Shown one piece after another: positions 57,001 to 64,000 of a stretch of DNA of 64,000 bases; the first letter of the stretch is position 1, and every line of letters starts with the position of its first letter. The translations under genes and the position numbers were made by a program. The DNA is taken from the NCBI GenBank assembly GCA_963691815.1, contig OY829651.1, positions 11,276,417-11,340,416 of the forward strand. Direction: 5' to 3'. The DNA comes from Echiichthys vipera (Eukaryota > Chordata > Actinopteri > Perciformes > Trachinidae). Below the pieces are notes generated by a model that had not been told where the DNA came from, made no database searches, and saw nothing but the letters and a program-made list of their open reading frames with translations.

Positions 57001-60000
57001 AATTAGTGTCTTGACACTGATATTAAACATATAACATATAATTTATAAACGTATAAATAGTTCTCACTCTATAGTGCACTAAAAAGCTAAAGTTCCCTGA
57101 ACTTAATAACATTTCGGGGGAATTTGCACGTGGGAATCGTCTGCCAGCTCATTAATCACAAACTACATCAACTTTGTATTCTGAATGTTAGGTCTCCGCT
57201 GGAATGTCATGTGTGGTAAATACAGTATGGCCTTTCCTACAGTATATGTTTGTTTATGTGGTTGATGTAAATTAATCAGATGATATATTTATTTAAACAA
57301 TAATTAGATCATTGGTGCATTTGTCTATTATATTTGATATACTGTTTTATGAACTATACAATATATATCTTTAAATGGTCGAATAGCTATGAGTAATCTG
57401 ATTATCATTTATCTAACCAAACCCCAGCCAAAAATAACTAGATTTTTTAAATAAAGGCCAAGATTTGTGTATGTGTCCTGAATAAAATTGAAGCCCTTTT
57501 CAACATACTTCAACCAACATTTTCCAGATTGTCAATGCTTTATCATCACAGCTGGGTAAAGTTTTATTTAAAATATTAAAAGATACTAAAAAAAGAATAT
57601 TAAAATACTAAAAAAAATCAAGCATTTCTTCAAGGGGTAAATTCAAACTCAAGCATCTTCCTAACCTTGAAAACACACCATGTCAAAGTAAGCATTTTCC
57701 AAACTTTGTACAAACCCTGTTATTTCAACAGAGCTCATTAACCACTTAGATTGATTTAAATAAAAAGGCAAGCTAACATTTAAATAGACTTCACACGTTA
57801 CCTCAAATAGCTCACTCATACACAAAAACATGTACACGCAGGATGTATTGTCAACTTTCATCGGTGGCATAGCAATAAGTCAAACAGTGACCATATCATT
57901 ACTAACAAAGAGGTCAGCAAAGCGATTAAATGCTGCATTAATAAACTAATGTTCTGTGGTCAAGGGGTTCATTGCAAGTGCACAATGAGTTTAGTCTACT
58001 GTGAAACATTAATCAAACTCCAGGAGCACCTGAGGGGGAAAACACACACACACAAAAACACCTGAGGGGCATTTTCAGGAGGAGGAGCACAAGACATATT
58101 AAACAAGCATATTTACATTATTGGTTATAATAGCAACAAAACATTATGCTTGAATAAATAGTCTGATAAAATGTTCAGAAAGTCCTATGATCAAGAGTGG
58201 TTAAATCATTCAGTAATGGGCCCCATATGAGAGCTACTGTCTGTTGATTTTACTGACTAAGAGCTATAAATGTGTAACTGCGAAGCTTACGGTGATCATT
58301 TTTGCAGTCAAACATTAAATATGTGCCTGTGTGCATAGACTGTGCAGTGAGATTATTACTCGTACTGAAGTGCCAGGAGAGATTTGCCATCAACTGACTT
58401 CGTATCTGATGTTGGCAATGAGTACAATAGATTTGGAAATATTGTTGCCATCAGTTTAACATCAGACAGATGTAACAATTAGACTTAGAGACCAACTTAA
58501 TCTCTGAATCAATAAAATATATTTAAATGCTCATCAGGTTCACACTGCAACCTTTTTTCCATTATGGTCGTCACATCTACAACCAACACCGTTCAATGCA
58601 TATCATCCTAAACAACGTAATGAAAAATACATGCAAATGAAAACACATTTGATAATAGCGGTATTGTTTCATCACATGTGTGTCACATGTTTCAGCTTTA
58701 GTTTCATTTTATGTTTAAAAAGAACCCAAATGGTACAATCATCCCATCTGGTTCTCACAACACAAAGCAGCAACACCAATGAGCATTTACAGATACTATT
58801 TTAAATTTGTTTTGGCATTATGACTCTTACCTTCAGAAAAACAATTCACAGTGACTCCTGACATCTCCTCTGCCTTCTTTTTGGTCTTCATCAAATTGGG
58901 ATTCTTGCAGTGCAGCCAAAATGTTTAAACACTTTGTATACGGTGATGAAAACTCCAAAAAGAGCAGAGATGGGAAACTGTGTTTCCTTAAAGAGAGTTG
59001 CAGCATGAGTAGTCTTGCCGGCAGGCCTTCGGGTAGATTGGAGTTGGTCGCAACCAATGAATAACACCTTAATGTCCTCCCTGCCAATCACAGTGAAGCT
59101 GATTTTATGTGCAAAGGTAATGTGGAGGGTCAAGGTAGGCTTTGGGGAAAGAGAAGGGGGAGGAAAAGAGATGGGGGAGGAAGGTGTGAGGAAACTACTT
59201 TTAACCCCTACTGGGATTCTTTGATATTGTAATACAGCTGTCCTGTGAGACATTTATCAGTTCAATGTTATGCTAAACCATGAATGCAAGTTTTTGTCTG
59301 TAAAGGCAAAGGCTCAATCCAAGGATCTCTACATAGGCAAGTATACAGCACATAGCACATAGCTCAGACAATAGACATTTACCAGTTTAGTGTTATGCTA
59401 AACCCTGCATGCAAGTTCTTGTCTGTAAAGGCAAAGGCCCAATCCAAGGATCTCTACATAGGCATGTATACAGCACATAGCACATAGCTCCACTTAAAAT
59501 CCACGGCCACGGTTTTGCACATGTACTGTATGTACATTTGTACAGAAAACAATGCCACATGTTGTGCAAGCAGTCCTTTTGAAGTCATTCAACCAGGAGA
59601 AGAATGTGTTATGCTCTCCGAGAACTAGTTTTTATGACATTTTGTCTGACTACAATTGATGTTTATAAACGGGTGCTTTTCCAAGACTGCTACTTAAAAG
59701 CAACTTAATGTCGAGTAAAGAAAGAATTGGAGCTGATATATAATAACCCCATAGACAGCTATGACATCTAATTCCTTTGCACAATTCTAACACTCATTTA
59801 CCTTGCCACCAGGGGGAACTGAAGCCGTTATGCTCTCTTTAAAGCCAACTGATCCAGACTCCTTTGACAAGGAGTCTGGATCAGTTGGTTAGTTTGCGTT
59901 ATTGTGTGACTTTGGAAAATGGTAGCTGCTGGTGTAGACTAACAATTCGTTCCATAGCAACCACAGTAGGGCCTTTTTACTGTGAACACTAAGATTTATT

Positions 60001-61841
60001 AATAAAAATCTCTTTAAATTTCGAAAGTGTCTATAATTTCATTCACTGTTTTAGAAATATAATAATAGCTTACAAGAGGCTTCAGTATGCAGCTATTGCT
60101 TGATTATAGCTGGTCCAAACAGCCACACTCAGGGGCAGGGTTTAAAGCAGCCATCTTGCATTCATCTTGAATTAAAGTTTTAGTCTCTATCAGCTGTTTT
60201 CTTGTATTTTTAAGTCTGTAATACCTTGGCAGAGGGTAGCCTCTACTTGCTTGTCCAGCAGAGAGGTACAATGAATCCCAGGTGGGTCAAGGTCATGACT
60301 GACGGACACAAAAGCTTCTACGATAAAGAAACAACACAATCTGTAAGCATTTAACAATAGGGCACCGTTTATTTTGATTTGTATTTTGGCTGCACATTAA
60401 TAGCTGAAACATAGATGCATCTTCAAATTTAGGCTGATTTTGAAATAAAGATGGCAGTCTTTAGATAGCTCATATAATACAGCCTTAGTATTTACTACAT
60501 AAGAAACTATTTTTTTTATAAATGACTCATATAATGTTTTAATAGAAAAATGGGTTGTTAAAACAGCAGCCAACGTATAATGAAGAGTGTGAGATCACTT
60601 TTTAGTACTGTGATGTTACACCTGTTTTGTATAGGTTTATATATGTAATAAAGCTGCAATAGATTAGGTACATCATGGAATACTGTCATATGCGGTGATC
60701 ACAGGGAGTGACAGCAATCATCAACCCTCACATGTAATCTGTCACCTATTGTGTGAGCTTCCTCAGACATCACATTGCACAATATCTTGTTTCCACTCAA
60801 CTGAAATCCTTCCTCTGTCAAAAGGACGTGTTAGAAACTTTTATATGGATTTTTTTCCAAACGACTTGCTTACCTGATTCTTCTAATGTTTTCCCCTCAC
60901 AGTGTGGAAACACAGGTGTCTTTGAGTGCCTGCAGAGTTAACTAATACTAACACAAAAAGCCAACATTATTGAAATGGCGCTTGGCGAAGTATTTCGGGC
61001 CATGTCTTCAAACTGCCTCCTGCTGCTGCTTGTATCTCAGTCCATGATTGCATTGAATGCAAACAACAGCAACACTGATTGAGTAGATATTATGTATAAC
61101 TGATCATCTCAGCATGTATGGCAACAAAAACACCTCACAAACAGAAGCCACATGGACTCCTTCAAAAAGAGAACCACAAAGAGCAATTCATGCACCATCA
61201 CCATGAACTAGAAGGCAGGGAGGGAATATAAATTGGGTCAGCAGGGCAATACTGCAGTGCTTGAAATTGTCAAAGAAAGGTAAAGTAAAGGAAATATACT
61301 GTATGCAAAGATAAAGAGTCTTACTCTATAACTATGCTTGGAGCTTTATGAGGCTGCATTTGAGTTTCCGTTTTATTGGTCATATGTAGGTTAACACAAG
61401 GGTCAATGGCACAATGAAATGTATCTGACAATGGAACAAGTCAGTGCAGTAATACATATGAAAACATTAAATAAGATAGCATTACATTAATGAGGTATAA
61501 AGACAATAAGAGTAACAATACTTGGAAAGATAAATGGGCTGACATAAGAAAATGTAGAGTTGTGTGTAAAAGTGTGTGAACGTAAGTGACACCACAGCAG
61601 TGTTTTGAACTATATGCTATATCACCAGCATGCTAACAAGTACGCTACTTCCACTCTTCTATGTTTTCCATTAGAAATATATCTTTCGTTACATTTGTTA
61701 CGTGAATGCCATCATCCAACTACTCCAGCGTTTCTGAGGCCATTAAACAGAGACTTTTGGAAACGATGACGCAAACGCCCCAGCAGACATACCTTCTGTG
61801 ATTTCATCCTTCTTGTGTGGGCACTTCTTTGCCTTTGCCAT
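35974..61841 (-). CDS. slc4a11: SLC4A11 (BTR1-like) membrane transporter, complete, 20 coding exons
   Basis: Twenty - strand exons, all GT-AG and phase-compatible, sum to 2562 nt: 853 residues plus TAG (human isoforms about 875-918). SLC4A11 is the divergent SLC4 member, originally named bicarbonate transporter-related protein 1. In human cornea and kidney it carries H+/OH-/NH3-linked and water flux at the basolateral membrane, and its loss causes corneal endothelial dystrophy. Residues 1 to about 325 form the cytoplasmic domain (KYVKPMNFQEEVRAHRDLDS, YQQSWLCI, RPQNWGVNCCEARYVILILA). The membrane domain runs from about 329 to about 840 ([82 protein letters not shown]). The large loop at about 470-535 carries N-glycosylation sequons at N482, N499 and N509. 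The protein ends AKYLDIMDAQHM. The start is chosen from an ATG in a GCCATGG context whose exon ends in the right phase. The gene is convergent with enox2. The identity of the family member is very firm. Confidence 0.95.
36041..36406 (-). other. slc4a11 intron 19
   Basis: 366 bp, no recognised element. Confidence 0.85.
36407..36576 (-). CDS. slc4a11: slc4a11 exon 19
   Basis: It encodes [56 protein letters not shown]. The donor is TCAG|GTAAGA. Confidence 0.97.
36577..36910 (-). other. slc4a11 intron 18, with a possible SINE fragment
   Basis: 334 bp. At about 36672-36730 the blocks GACAGGAAAATGGGG and ATGCAGCAAAAGACC echo the body of the SINE at 19236-19440, in the same orientation and much degraded. 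Confidence 0.6.
36911..37106 (-). CDS. slc4a11: slc4a11 exon 18
   Basis: It encodes [74 protein letters not shown] is a strongly conserved segment. The donor is CAG|GTGAGC. Confidence 0.97.
37107..37804 (-). other. slc4a11 intron 17, with dispersed repeat copy 2
   Basis: 698 bp, very AT-rich. It contains 37499-37583, the partner of the repeat at 35303-35386. Nothing else was recognised. Confidence 0.8.
37805..37978 (-). CDS. slc4a11: slc4a11 exon 17
   Basis: It encodes LLKGTAFHWDLMLTGFINIL, MSCLGLPWMHAAFPHSSLHA and RQLAKVEQHVENGHLYT. GLPWMHAAFPHS is the SLC4 family signature region. Confidence 0.96.
38150..38315 (-). CDS. slc4a11: slc4a11 exon 16
   Basis: It encodes PMFSVHDGPIFNFPPFNKLS, GMNTLSAVGLGFLLALLIFI, DQNIVISLTHVPEH. 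GLGFLL and the DQN/EQN motif match human. Confidence 0.95.
38316..38637 (-). other. slc4a11 intron 15
   Basis: 322 bp, no recognised element. Confidence 0.85.
38638..38744 (-). CDS. slc4a11: slc4a11 exon 15
   Basis: It encodes PYLNDKVREVVSDCALPISV, VIFSFIGSYLFLDIQ; SDCALPI is shared with human. The acceptor is TTTTCCTCGCAG and the donor CAGC|GTGAGT. Confidence 0.95.
38745..39142 (-). other. slc4a11 intron 14
   Basis: 398 bp, no recognised element. Confidence 0.85.
39143..39422 (-). CDS. slc4a11: slc4a11 exon 14 (glycosylated extracellular loop)
   Basis: It encodes FKHFYHGP, then the loop with NST, NQT and NDT sequons, then PVLCLLLMLGTLWLGYALYL and IKR. The loop sequence is divergent, as in all SLC4A11 proteins, but its position and glycosylation sites agree with human. 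The acceptor is CACTTCCTAG. Confidence 0.93.
39423..40495 (-). other. slc4a11 intron 13
   Basis: 1.07 kb, AT-rich with TATA/TATG words around 39780-39905 and a (GAT)n run at 39876-39899. No gene was recognised. Confidence 0.8.
39876..39899. repeat. (GAT)n trinucleotide repeat
   Basis: Seven to eight GAT units. Confidence 0.9.
40496..40569 (-). CDS. slc4a11: slc4a11 exon 13
   Basis: 24 complete codons: STEEVIALFISIAFVGDAVK and GTVK. The acceptor is ATCTTCCAG and the donor AAAA|GTAAGT. Confidence 0.95.
40570..40892 (-). other. slc4a11 intron 12
   Basis: 323 bp, no recognised element. Confidence 0.85.
40893..41025 (-). CDS. slc4a11: slc4a11 exon 12
   Basis: It encodes [40 protein letters not shown] and LFK, matching the human [20 protein letters not shown]. 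Confidence 0.95.
41119..41966. mobile_element. foldback element filling slc4a11 intron 11
   Basis: The left end (41121-41212, CAGGGATAGTTTGGATATTT, then AAGTGGGGTTGTATGAGGTA) is matched in reverse complement by the right end (41964-41870). The arms share GGGGTTGTATGAGGTA and GTGTGTTACCTGCA. An inner pair also matches: CTTTACCTTGCCATCAGA at about 41385 and its complement at about 41699-41716, followed by TTAAAGTTTACAC in both. The arms are therefore several hundred bp, imperfect, around a short centre. Only 93 and 34 bp of the intron lie outside it. The family is not identified. Confidence 0.75.
42001..42114 (-). CDS. slc4a11: slc4a11 exon 11
   Basis: It encodes VQKTIVGQSIGGVIYSLFAG, SPLVIPLTTAPLAIFIS. 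GQSIGG and the helix-breaking PL motifs are typical of the SLC4 membrane core. The acceptor lies after a poly-T tract. Confidence 0.95.
42224..42349 (-). CDS. slc4a11: slc4a11 exon 10 (first membrane span)
   Basis: It encodes [37 protein letters not shown] and RGEI. The hydrophobic run is the first transmembrane segment. Confidence 0.95.
42509..42593 (-). CDS. slc4a11: slc4a11 exon 9
   Basis: Acceptor CTCTTCACAG. It encodes CKDFFKVGKGVYDDLRRRLP and LYPSDFTD, the junction between cytoplasmic and membrane domains. The donor is GATG|GTATTA. Confidence 0.95.
42594..44345 (-). other. slc4a11 intron 8
   Basis: 1.75 kb. It holds a recognisable teleost repeat at 43089-43282 and otherwise nothing identified. 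Confidence 0.8.
43089..43282 (+). mobile_element. very common teleost repeat (AGTGGTGGAAAGTAACTAAG element)
   Basis: AGTGGTGGAAAGTAACTAAG, ACTAAAGTACTGTACTTAAA, ACTTCTACTCCACTACAT and TTACTAGTTACTTTACAA occur in the familiar order of an element abundant in percomorph fish genomes. I believe it is a non-autonomous DNA element. Its right terminus, the reverse complement of the left, is missing, so this copy is truncated. Confidence 0.8.
44346..44555 (-). CDS. slc4a11: slc4a11 exon 8
   Basis: 70 codons in phase 0/0. It encodes KSTKTAIELGRTFATMFSDI, SFRQKLLEAKTQEEFKQELV, FQRQQLSIV and an acidic EEEVEDSD linker. It closes the cytoplasmic core domain before the membrane domain. Confidence 0.95.
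44858..44981 (-). CDS. slc4a11: slc4a11 exon 7
   Basis: The acceptor is TATCAAATCAG and the donor ACG|GTAAGG. It encodes SNVKSLQRRHVCITRLERPQ, NWGVNCCEARYVILILAPPR and a terminal Thr. Confidence 0.95.
45054..45083. repeat. CA microsatellite in slc4a11 intron 6 (TG in the transcript)
   Basis: About 15 CA units with a CG variant at the left, in a 201-bp intron, 72 bp upstream of the exon 7 acceptor in transcript sense. Confidence 0.95.
45183..45264 (-). CDS. slc4a11: slc4a11 exon 6
   Basis: The acceptor is CGCTCCTGCAG and the donor TTCT|GTGAGT. It encodes [20 protein letters not shown] and QSWLCI, matching human [20 protein letters not shown]. Confidence 0.95.
45364..45583 (-). CDS. slc4a11: slc4a11 exon 5
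   Basis: The acceptor is CTCACACTAG and the donor AACG|GTGAGC. It encodes YVKPMNFQEEVRAHRDLDSF, LAQASILLDEKAATLDDVLR, RMLTHVVEDG and TMFTDAGGKEFN, matching the human cytoplasmic domain closely. Confidence 0.95.
45584..46728 (-). other. slc4a11 intron 4
   Basis: 1.15 kb; it contains the inverted-repeat element at 46299-46676. No exon was recognised in the rest. Confidence 0.8.
46299..46676. mobile_element. MITE-like element with terminal inverted repeats
   Basis: Left end CAACCTGTTCTCACTCCCAA then CTCGTTGAATATGGCAGCTT; the right end in reverse complement is CAACACATTCTTACTCTCAA then CTCGTCAAATAATTCAGCTT. The arms match over about 40-60 bp with indels. The roughly 375-bp length, absence of coding capacity and a family I recognise in other fish suggest a non-autonomous DNA transposon. 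Confidence 0.75.
46729..46772 (-). CDS. slc4a11: slc4a11 exon 4
   Basis: 44 bp. The acceptor is CTTTTATTTCCAG and the donor AAAA|GTAAGA. It encodes PDCPGFGLLNTTRK; LLNTTRK followed by YVK in exon 5 matches human LLHTSRKYLK. The segment is shorter than in human, which has an additional stretch before LLHTSRK. Confidence 0.85.
46773..47173 (-). other. slc4a11 intron 3
   Basis: 401 bp, no recognised element. Confidence 0.85.
47174..47263 (-). CDS. slc4a11: slc4a11 exon 3
   Basis: The acceptor TTCATCCACAG and donor TCAG|GTGCGT are both good. It encodes the hydrophilic ELKDGEQEDSGKDSPVTNKG followed by HIYDNQISVS, residues 34-63, in the variable cytoplasmic N-terminus. Confidence 0.82.
47264..48079 (-). 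other. slc4a11 intron 2
   Basis: 816 bp, no recognised element. Frames in 47200-47640 on both strands show no conserved protein. Confidence 0.8.
48080..48130 (-). CDS. slc4a11: slc4a11 exon 2
   Basis: The acceptor is CCTCCTGCAG and the donor ATGG|GTGCGT. It encodes APSTGRSKNGYVFQEM, residues 18-33; SKNGYVF parallels the human SQNGYF near its N-terminus. The phase connects on both sides. Confidence 0.8.
48411..48610. repeat. interspersed repeat (AAGTCAAGACCAAGTC-type)
   Basis: Multiple diverged GTCAAGACCAA / GAGTCC / CAAGACTTG words ending GACTCAAGTACTTCAGCCC, like a fish repeat with AGTC-rich sequence that I recognise. The boundaries are approximate. Confidence 0.5.
49015..49160. repeat. 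degraded SINE fragment
   Basis: The order GATGACAGGAAATAAGAGG, GCAAAGCAACAGAAGC, CAGACTCAGACC, TTATAATCAGCGCCTAGG parallels the SINE at 19236-19440 (ACAGGAAATGGGG, GCAAAGAGCCACAGG, GAGTCGAACC) with many changes. Confidence 0.45.
52727..52949 (+). repeat. common teleost interspersed repeat, internally deleted
   Basis: GGTTATGTTTTTGGTTTGTT, CATGGAACTTGGTGGAAG, GAGCGGATCTGATTCC, CATTGCAAGATAGGGCAT and GGCGGTGGTCTGCGC follow the order of a very frequent fish repeat as I remember it. The middle part between GGGGCG and CATTGC is shortened. Confidence 0.75.
54129..54200 (+). repeat. common teleost interspersed repeat fragment (GGCATCTAGTGGTGAGGTTG)
   Basis: GCAGGGTGTAGGATGTAGTG, then GCATCTAGTGGTGAGGTTG and TAGATTTCAACTAACTAAAA match a frequent fish repeat recalled from other genomes. 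Confidence 0.65.
54660..54780 (+). repeat. interspersed repeat fragment
   Basis: GCCAAATTTCAGCCTTCTGG and GGACTGACTCACGGACCGAC words resemble another common fish repeat. Limits and family are uncertain. Confidence 0.45.
55068..55562. mobile_element. inverted-repeat transposable element, left arm interrupted
   Basis: The left arm 55070-55137 (AAGTGTAATTCC, AAAATCATCCCAT, TTACATACAT.AAATAAGCC) pairs with the reverse complement of 55560-55493, about 60 of 68 positions identical. In the right arm the next block is ATAAAACAAAGCACCAA. The same block appears in the left half only at about 55323, after about 185 unrelated bases, so one arm carries an insertion. No coding capacity. Confidence 0.8.
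59249..59490. repeat. tandem duplication, 125-bp unit, two copies
   Basis: 59249-59373 and 59374-59490 share GTTATGCTAAACC, TGTCTGTAAAGGCAAAGG, CAATCCAAGGATCTCTACAT and ATACAGCACATAGCACATAG at roughly 92 percent identity, so the duplication is fairly recent. Confidence 0.93.
59845..59888. repeat. perfect 20-bp-arm hairpin with 4-nt loop
   Basis: The left arm 59845-59864 (starting CCAACTGATCC) is the exact reverse complement of 59869-59888; the loop is TGAC. Just upstream, ACCTTGCCACCAGGGGGAAC resembles a word inside the foldback element at 41119-41966, so it is probably part of a related repeat. Confidence 0.95.
61376..61460. repeat. possible retroelement-derived fragment
   Basis: TTTTATTGGTCATATGTAGG followed by GGCACAATGAAATGTATCTG resembles a fish element end read in reverse. 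Weak. Confidence 0.3.
61793..61841 (-). CDS. slc4a11: slc4a11 exon 1 (start codon)
   Basis: ATG at 61841-61839 in the strong context GAAGCCATGG. It encodes the basic MAKAKKCPHKKDEITE and ends G|GTATGT. The single leftover G plus AG of exon 2 gives Glu. The N-terminus is not conserved with human, so the evidence is start context, consensus donor, compatible phase and an otherwise missing start. An unseen extra exon in the 13.7 kb intron cannot be excluded. Confidence 0.75.
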
Positions 61842-64000
61842 GGCTTCCTCCGGGGATCTTTGAAACAACTCCAAATCTGTGTTTTCCACCACCTTTACTA
61901 CCTTATACTGTGTGTTACTCTAAGTAACAGTTCCAACTCATAGATGGTCCAAACTCATCCTGAGAGGGACATAAATGTCCTAGACATTTCCTTTAAAAGA
62001 ACCAATTTTAACCTCATGGTGGCGCTATCGGAAAGGTCAAAGGATAACAAAAGTCAGCAGATTCAGGATCACGAGTGTCAGAACAAAATTTAATGGCAAC
62101 ACTTAATCACTATCTGTAGAGCCATGCCACTGGTGAGGGAAAAGAAGCGGACTGCATTATTTCAACACACATATAGTTACACAGGCATGATAACAACATT
62201 CACTCGAACAAAATGTAACGTTTATATGTCTTACTGTCTAGTTTTATTACATACGAGAAAGGCTTCAAAGAGTGTTTATAATGCTAGTTCTCTGAGTAAT
62301 TAATCAGTAAAAACCCTATTTCAGTTTGTAACTTCATTATGTTGATGTTGATTCCAGATACTGCGACTTGTTGCTGCTCATGGGTCTCTGTAAATCCTGA
62401 ATAAGCCATAGTGTGGTCCTTATACTCTAAATGTAAAGTGTCTGAAGGATAACTTTTGTAATGATTTGGCACTGCAAATAAAATTGAATTGAATTGATAC
62501 GCGCAATAGCCTGAAATACAGGCCAGGAATAGTCATTTATATCTGGAAACCCATGTAATGCATTGTAACATACCATGATAATTGCTATGAAGTAAGTTGA
62601 TGTGAAAGAGTTTTACATTACACACGGTTAAGAATTCAAATGACCATTCAATGTTATAAAGTATCTTACAATTTCCATTTTGTGCAATCCTTCTTCTGCA
62701 GTCTCATTCAGTTCTGGGCATTATGTCATCTCAAACTTTCAACCTCTTCACATATTATTAGAGCGCGTCTTCTCGCCTGTGCAGGAATCTAACCAGACAA
62801 CCATACCTGATGAGATATTCAGTGGGACAGATATTCATTAAGGCTGTCTGTGGGAATTGAAATGCCCATATAGTTTGGTCTGTCACATGATAACAAGCTC
62901 CCTCATTTTATAATTAATTGGCAGTTGACTCTTCCAAGTCGTAGTTTAGCATTGTGTCATTATAATTCACTTTGAGGTAACTAGTGCAGTGTAGTCTGTT
63001 TAATGTGCTGTGATACAGAACACTGAATCTCTCTGCAGGGATTTCCAAAACACGCTATCGCTTAACCTATTTTCTGAATATGATCTAAGGGGGTTTCTCT
63101 GCAGACGAGAGAAAGTAATCAGCAGTGGGTTTATGTAAGTGAGTAATGCCATTAGTATATTTTGTGTCACAGTGGTATTGTTTCCGTACCAAGATCTTCT
63201 TTTTATTTTTTGTTTATGTGAGGGCAAAGATACCAAAACCAATATCCACTGGTACCTTCTGGATTTTGGGTAGCTGGTAGAGTAGATTTAGAAAACAAAG
63301 CAAATAGTTTACTCTTGTTTAACCAACCTATACATTAGGCTACTATGTATTAAATTACTTCTGTTTTTGAGGATTTCATCTGAGTATCTTTGACTGTGTT
63401 GACAAGCTACCATCTGAGTGAAGGTCCCTAAAATGTTAGTGGTGGCTCTGCAGCAATATACAGATTGACTAGTTTAACTCACCTTCACTGCACATCTTGG
63501 CACAAGTTAGATGTGCACTTCATGAAGTTTATCCCAGCTTTCCATTCAGTGAATTAACATTTAGGCCTAACATTGGCCCTGTGGTTTGACTAGTATTAAT
63601 TTTTACTCAAGGGTGTCTGATGTCTGCAATTTACACTGGCTTTTGTGCAGCAAATCTATATTAAACCATTGTACTCAAGTATACATTCAGTAGGCTAAGT
63701 CTAACCAGTTGATCTTTTCTGTAACTCCAAATATGGTAAAATCATTACGTATAAGGAGCATTAGAATCTATAGTACTCTGATGGCACCTGATTGACCTGA
63801 ATGTCAGTGGTGTGTCCACTCTGCAAAAATGGATGAGGAGATCTTTTGGACCTTGAACACTTTCCAGGTGAAGCTGGAAAGTCTTAAGAAAATATTGCTA
63901 TAAAATGTTTCTTTATTAGAGGAGACACGTGGATCTCTACACGCTTCCCAGGTCAGCGGTAGAGCCAGCAGTGACAGAAGGATGAGACAAGCATAGCTCA
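61842..64000 (-). other. slc4a11 5' UTR, promoter or upstream DNA; nothing identified
   Basis: The first 5' UTR bases upstream of the ATG read CCCCGGAGGAAGCC on the - strand. I could not place a transcription start, TATA box or CpG island. The region holds a retroelement tail at 62366-62498 and no recognisable exon on either strand. A non-coding first exon could lie here. Confidence 0.5.
62366..62498 (+). mobile_element. 3' tail of a teleost non-LTR retroelement (copy 3)
   Basis: TGCTGCTCATGGGTCTCTGT, ATAGTGTGGTCCTTATACTC, AATGATTTGGCACTGCAAAT and AAAATTGAATTGAATTG, in the same order as the copies at 1434 and 12960. Confidence 0.72.

Larger units (their letters stand above)
48131..61792 (-). 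other. slc4a11 intron 1, 13.7 kb, repeat-rich
   Basis: The longest intron of the window. Recognised contents are listed separately: interspersed repeats at 48411-48610, 49015-49160, 52727-52949, 54129-54200 and 54660-54780; an inverted-repeat element at 55068-55562; a tandem duplication at 59249-59490; a perfect hairpin at 59845-59888; and a possible retroelement tail at 61376-61460. I see no nested gene. First introns often hold enhancers, but nothing in the sequence identifies one. Confidence 0.7.

Overview
This is vertebrate, almost certainly ray-finned (teleost, percomorph-like) fish nuclear DNA. Coding sequence sits in short exons with GT-AG splice sites. Introns are AT-rich and carry very long CA/TG and TC microsatellites, and there are many fragments that I recognise as common teleost interspersed repeats. 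None of the long uninterrupted reading frames is itself a gene; both genes had to be assembled exon by exon by splice phase and protein similarity recalled from memory.

Two protein-coding genes lie tail to tail. The left gene, on the + strand (4193-34035), is the 3' part of an ecto-NOX disulfide-thiol exchanger, closest to ENOX2. Eight exons in consistent phase give the C-terminal 306 codons and the stop. The N-terminal part, including the RRM, is upstream of the window. The right gene, on the - strand (61841 down to 35974), is a complete slc4a11 (SLC4 family, BTR1-like membrane transporter). Its twenty coding exons sum to 2562 nt, which is 853 residues plus a stop. The first coding exon is separated from the second by a 13.7 kb intron.

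Layout: 1-4192 enox intron; 4193-34035 enox exons and introns; 34036 to about 35280 enox 3' UTR; about 35380-35973 slc4a11 3' UTR; 35974-48130 slc4a11 exons 20 to 2; 48131-61792 its repeat-rich intron 1; 61793-61841 its start exon; 61842-64000 its 5' UTR, promoter or upstream DNA, with no gene recognised. The best polyadenylation signals of the two genes are only about 140 bp apart.

The most interesting signal is structural. The last enox intron begins with a CA repeat 6 nt inside the donor and ends with a (TG)93 tract 7 nt before the acceptor, so the RNA ends of the intron are complementary. The 18116-25314 intron has the same polarity. This matches AC/GU-bridged fish introns reported to splice with little need for U2AF2. 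A second structural signal is slc4a11 intron 11, which is almost entirely one foldback element. I found no prokaryotic systems, CRISPR arrays, rRNA or functional tRNA genes. The two genes are not known to act in one pathway.
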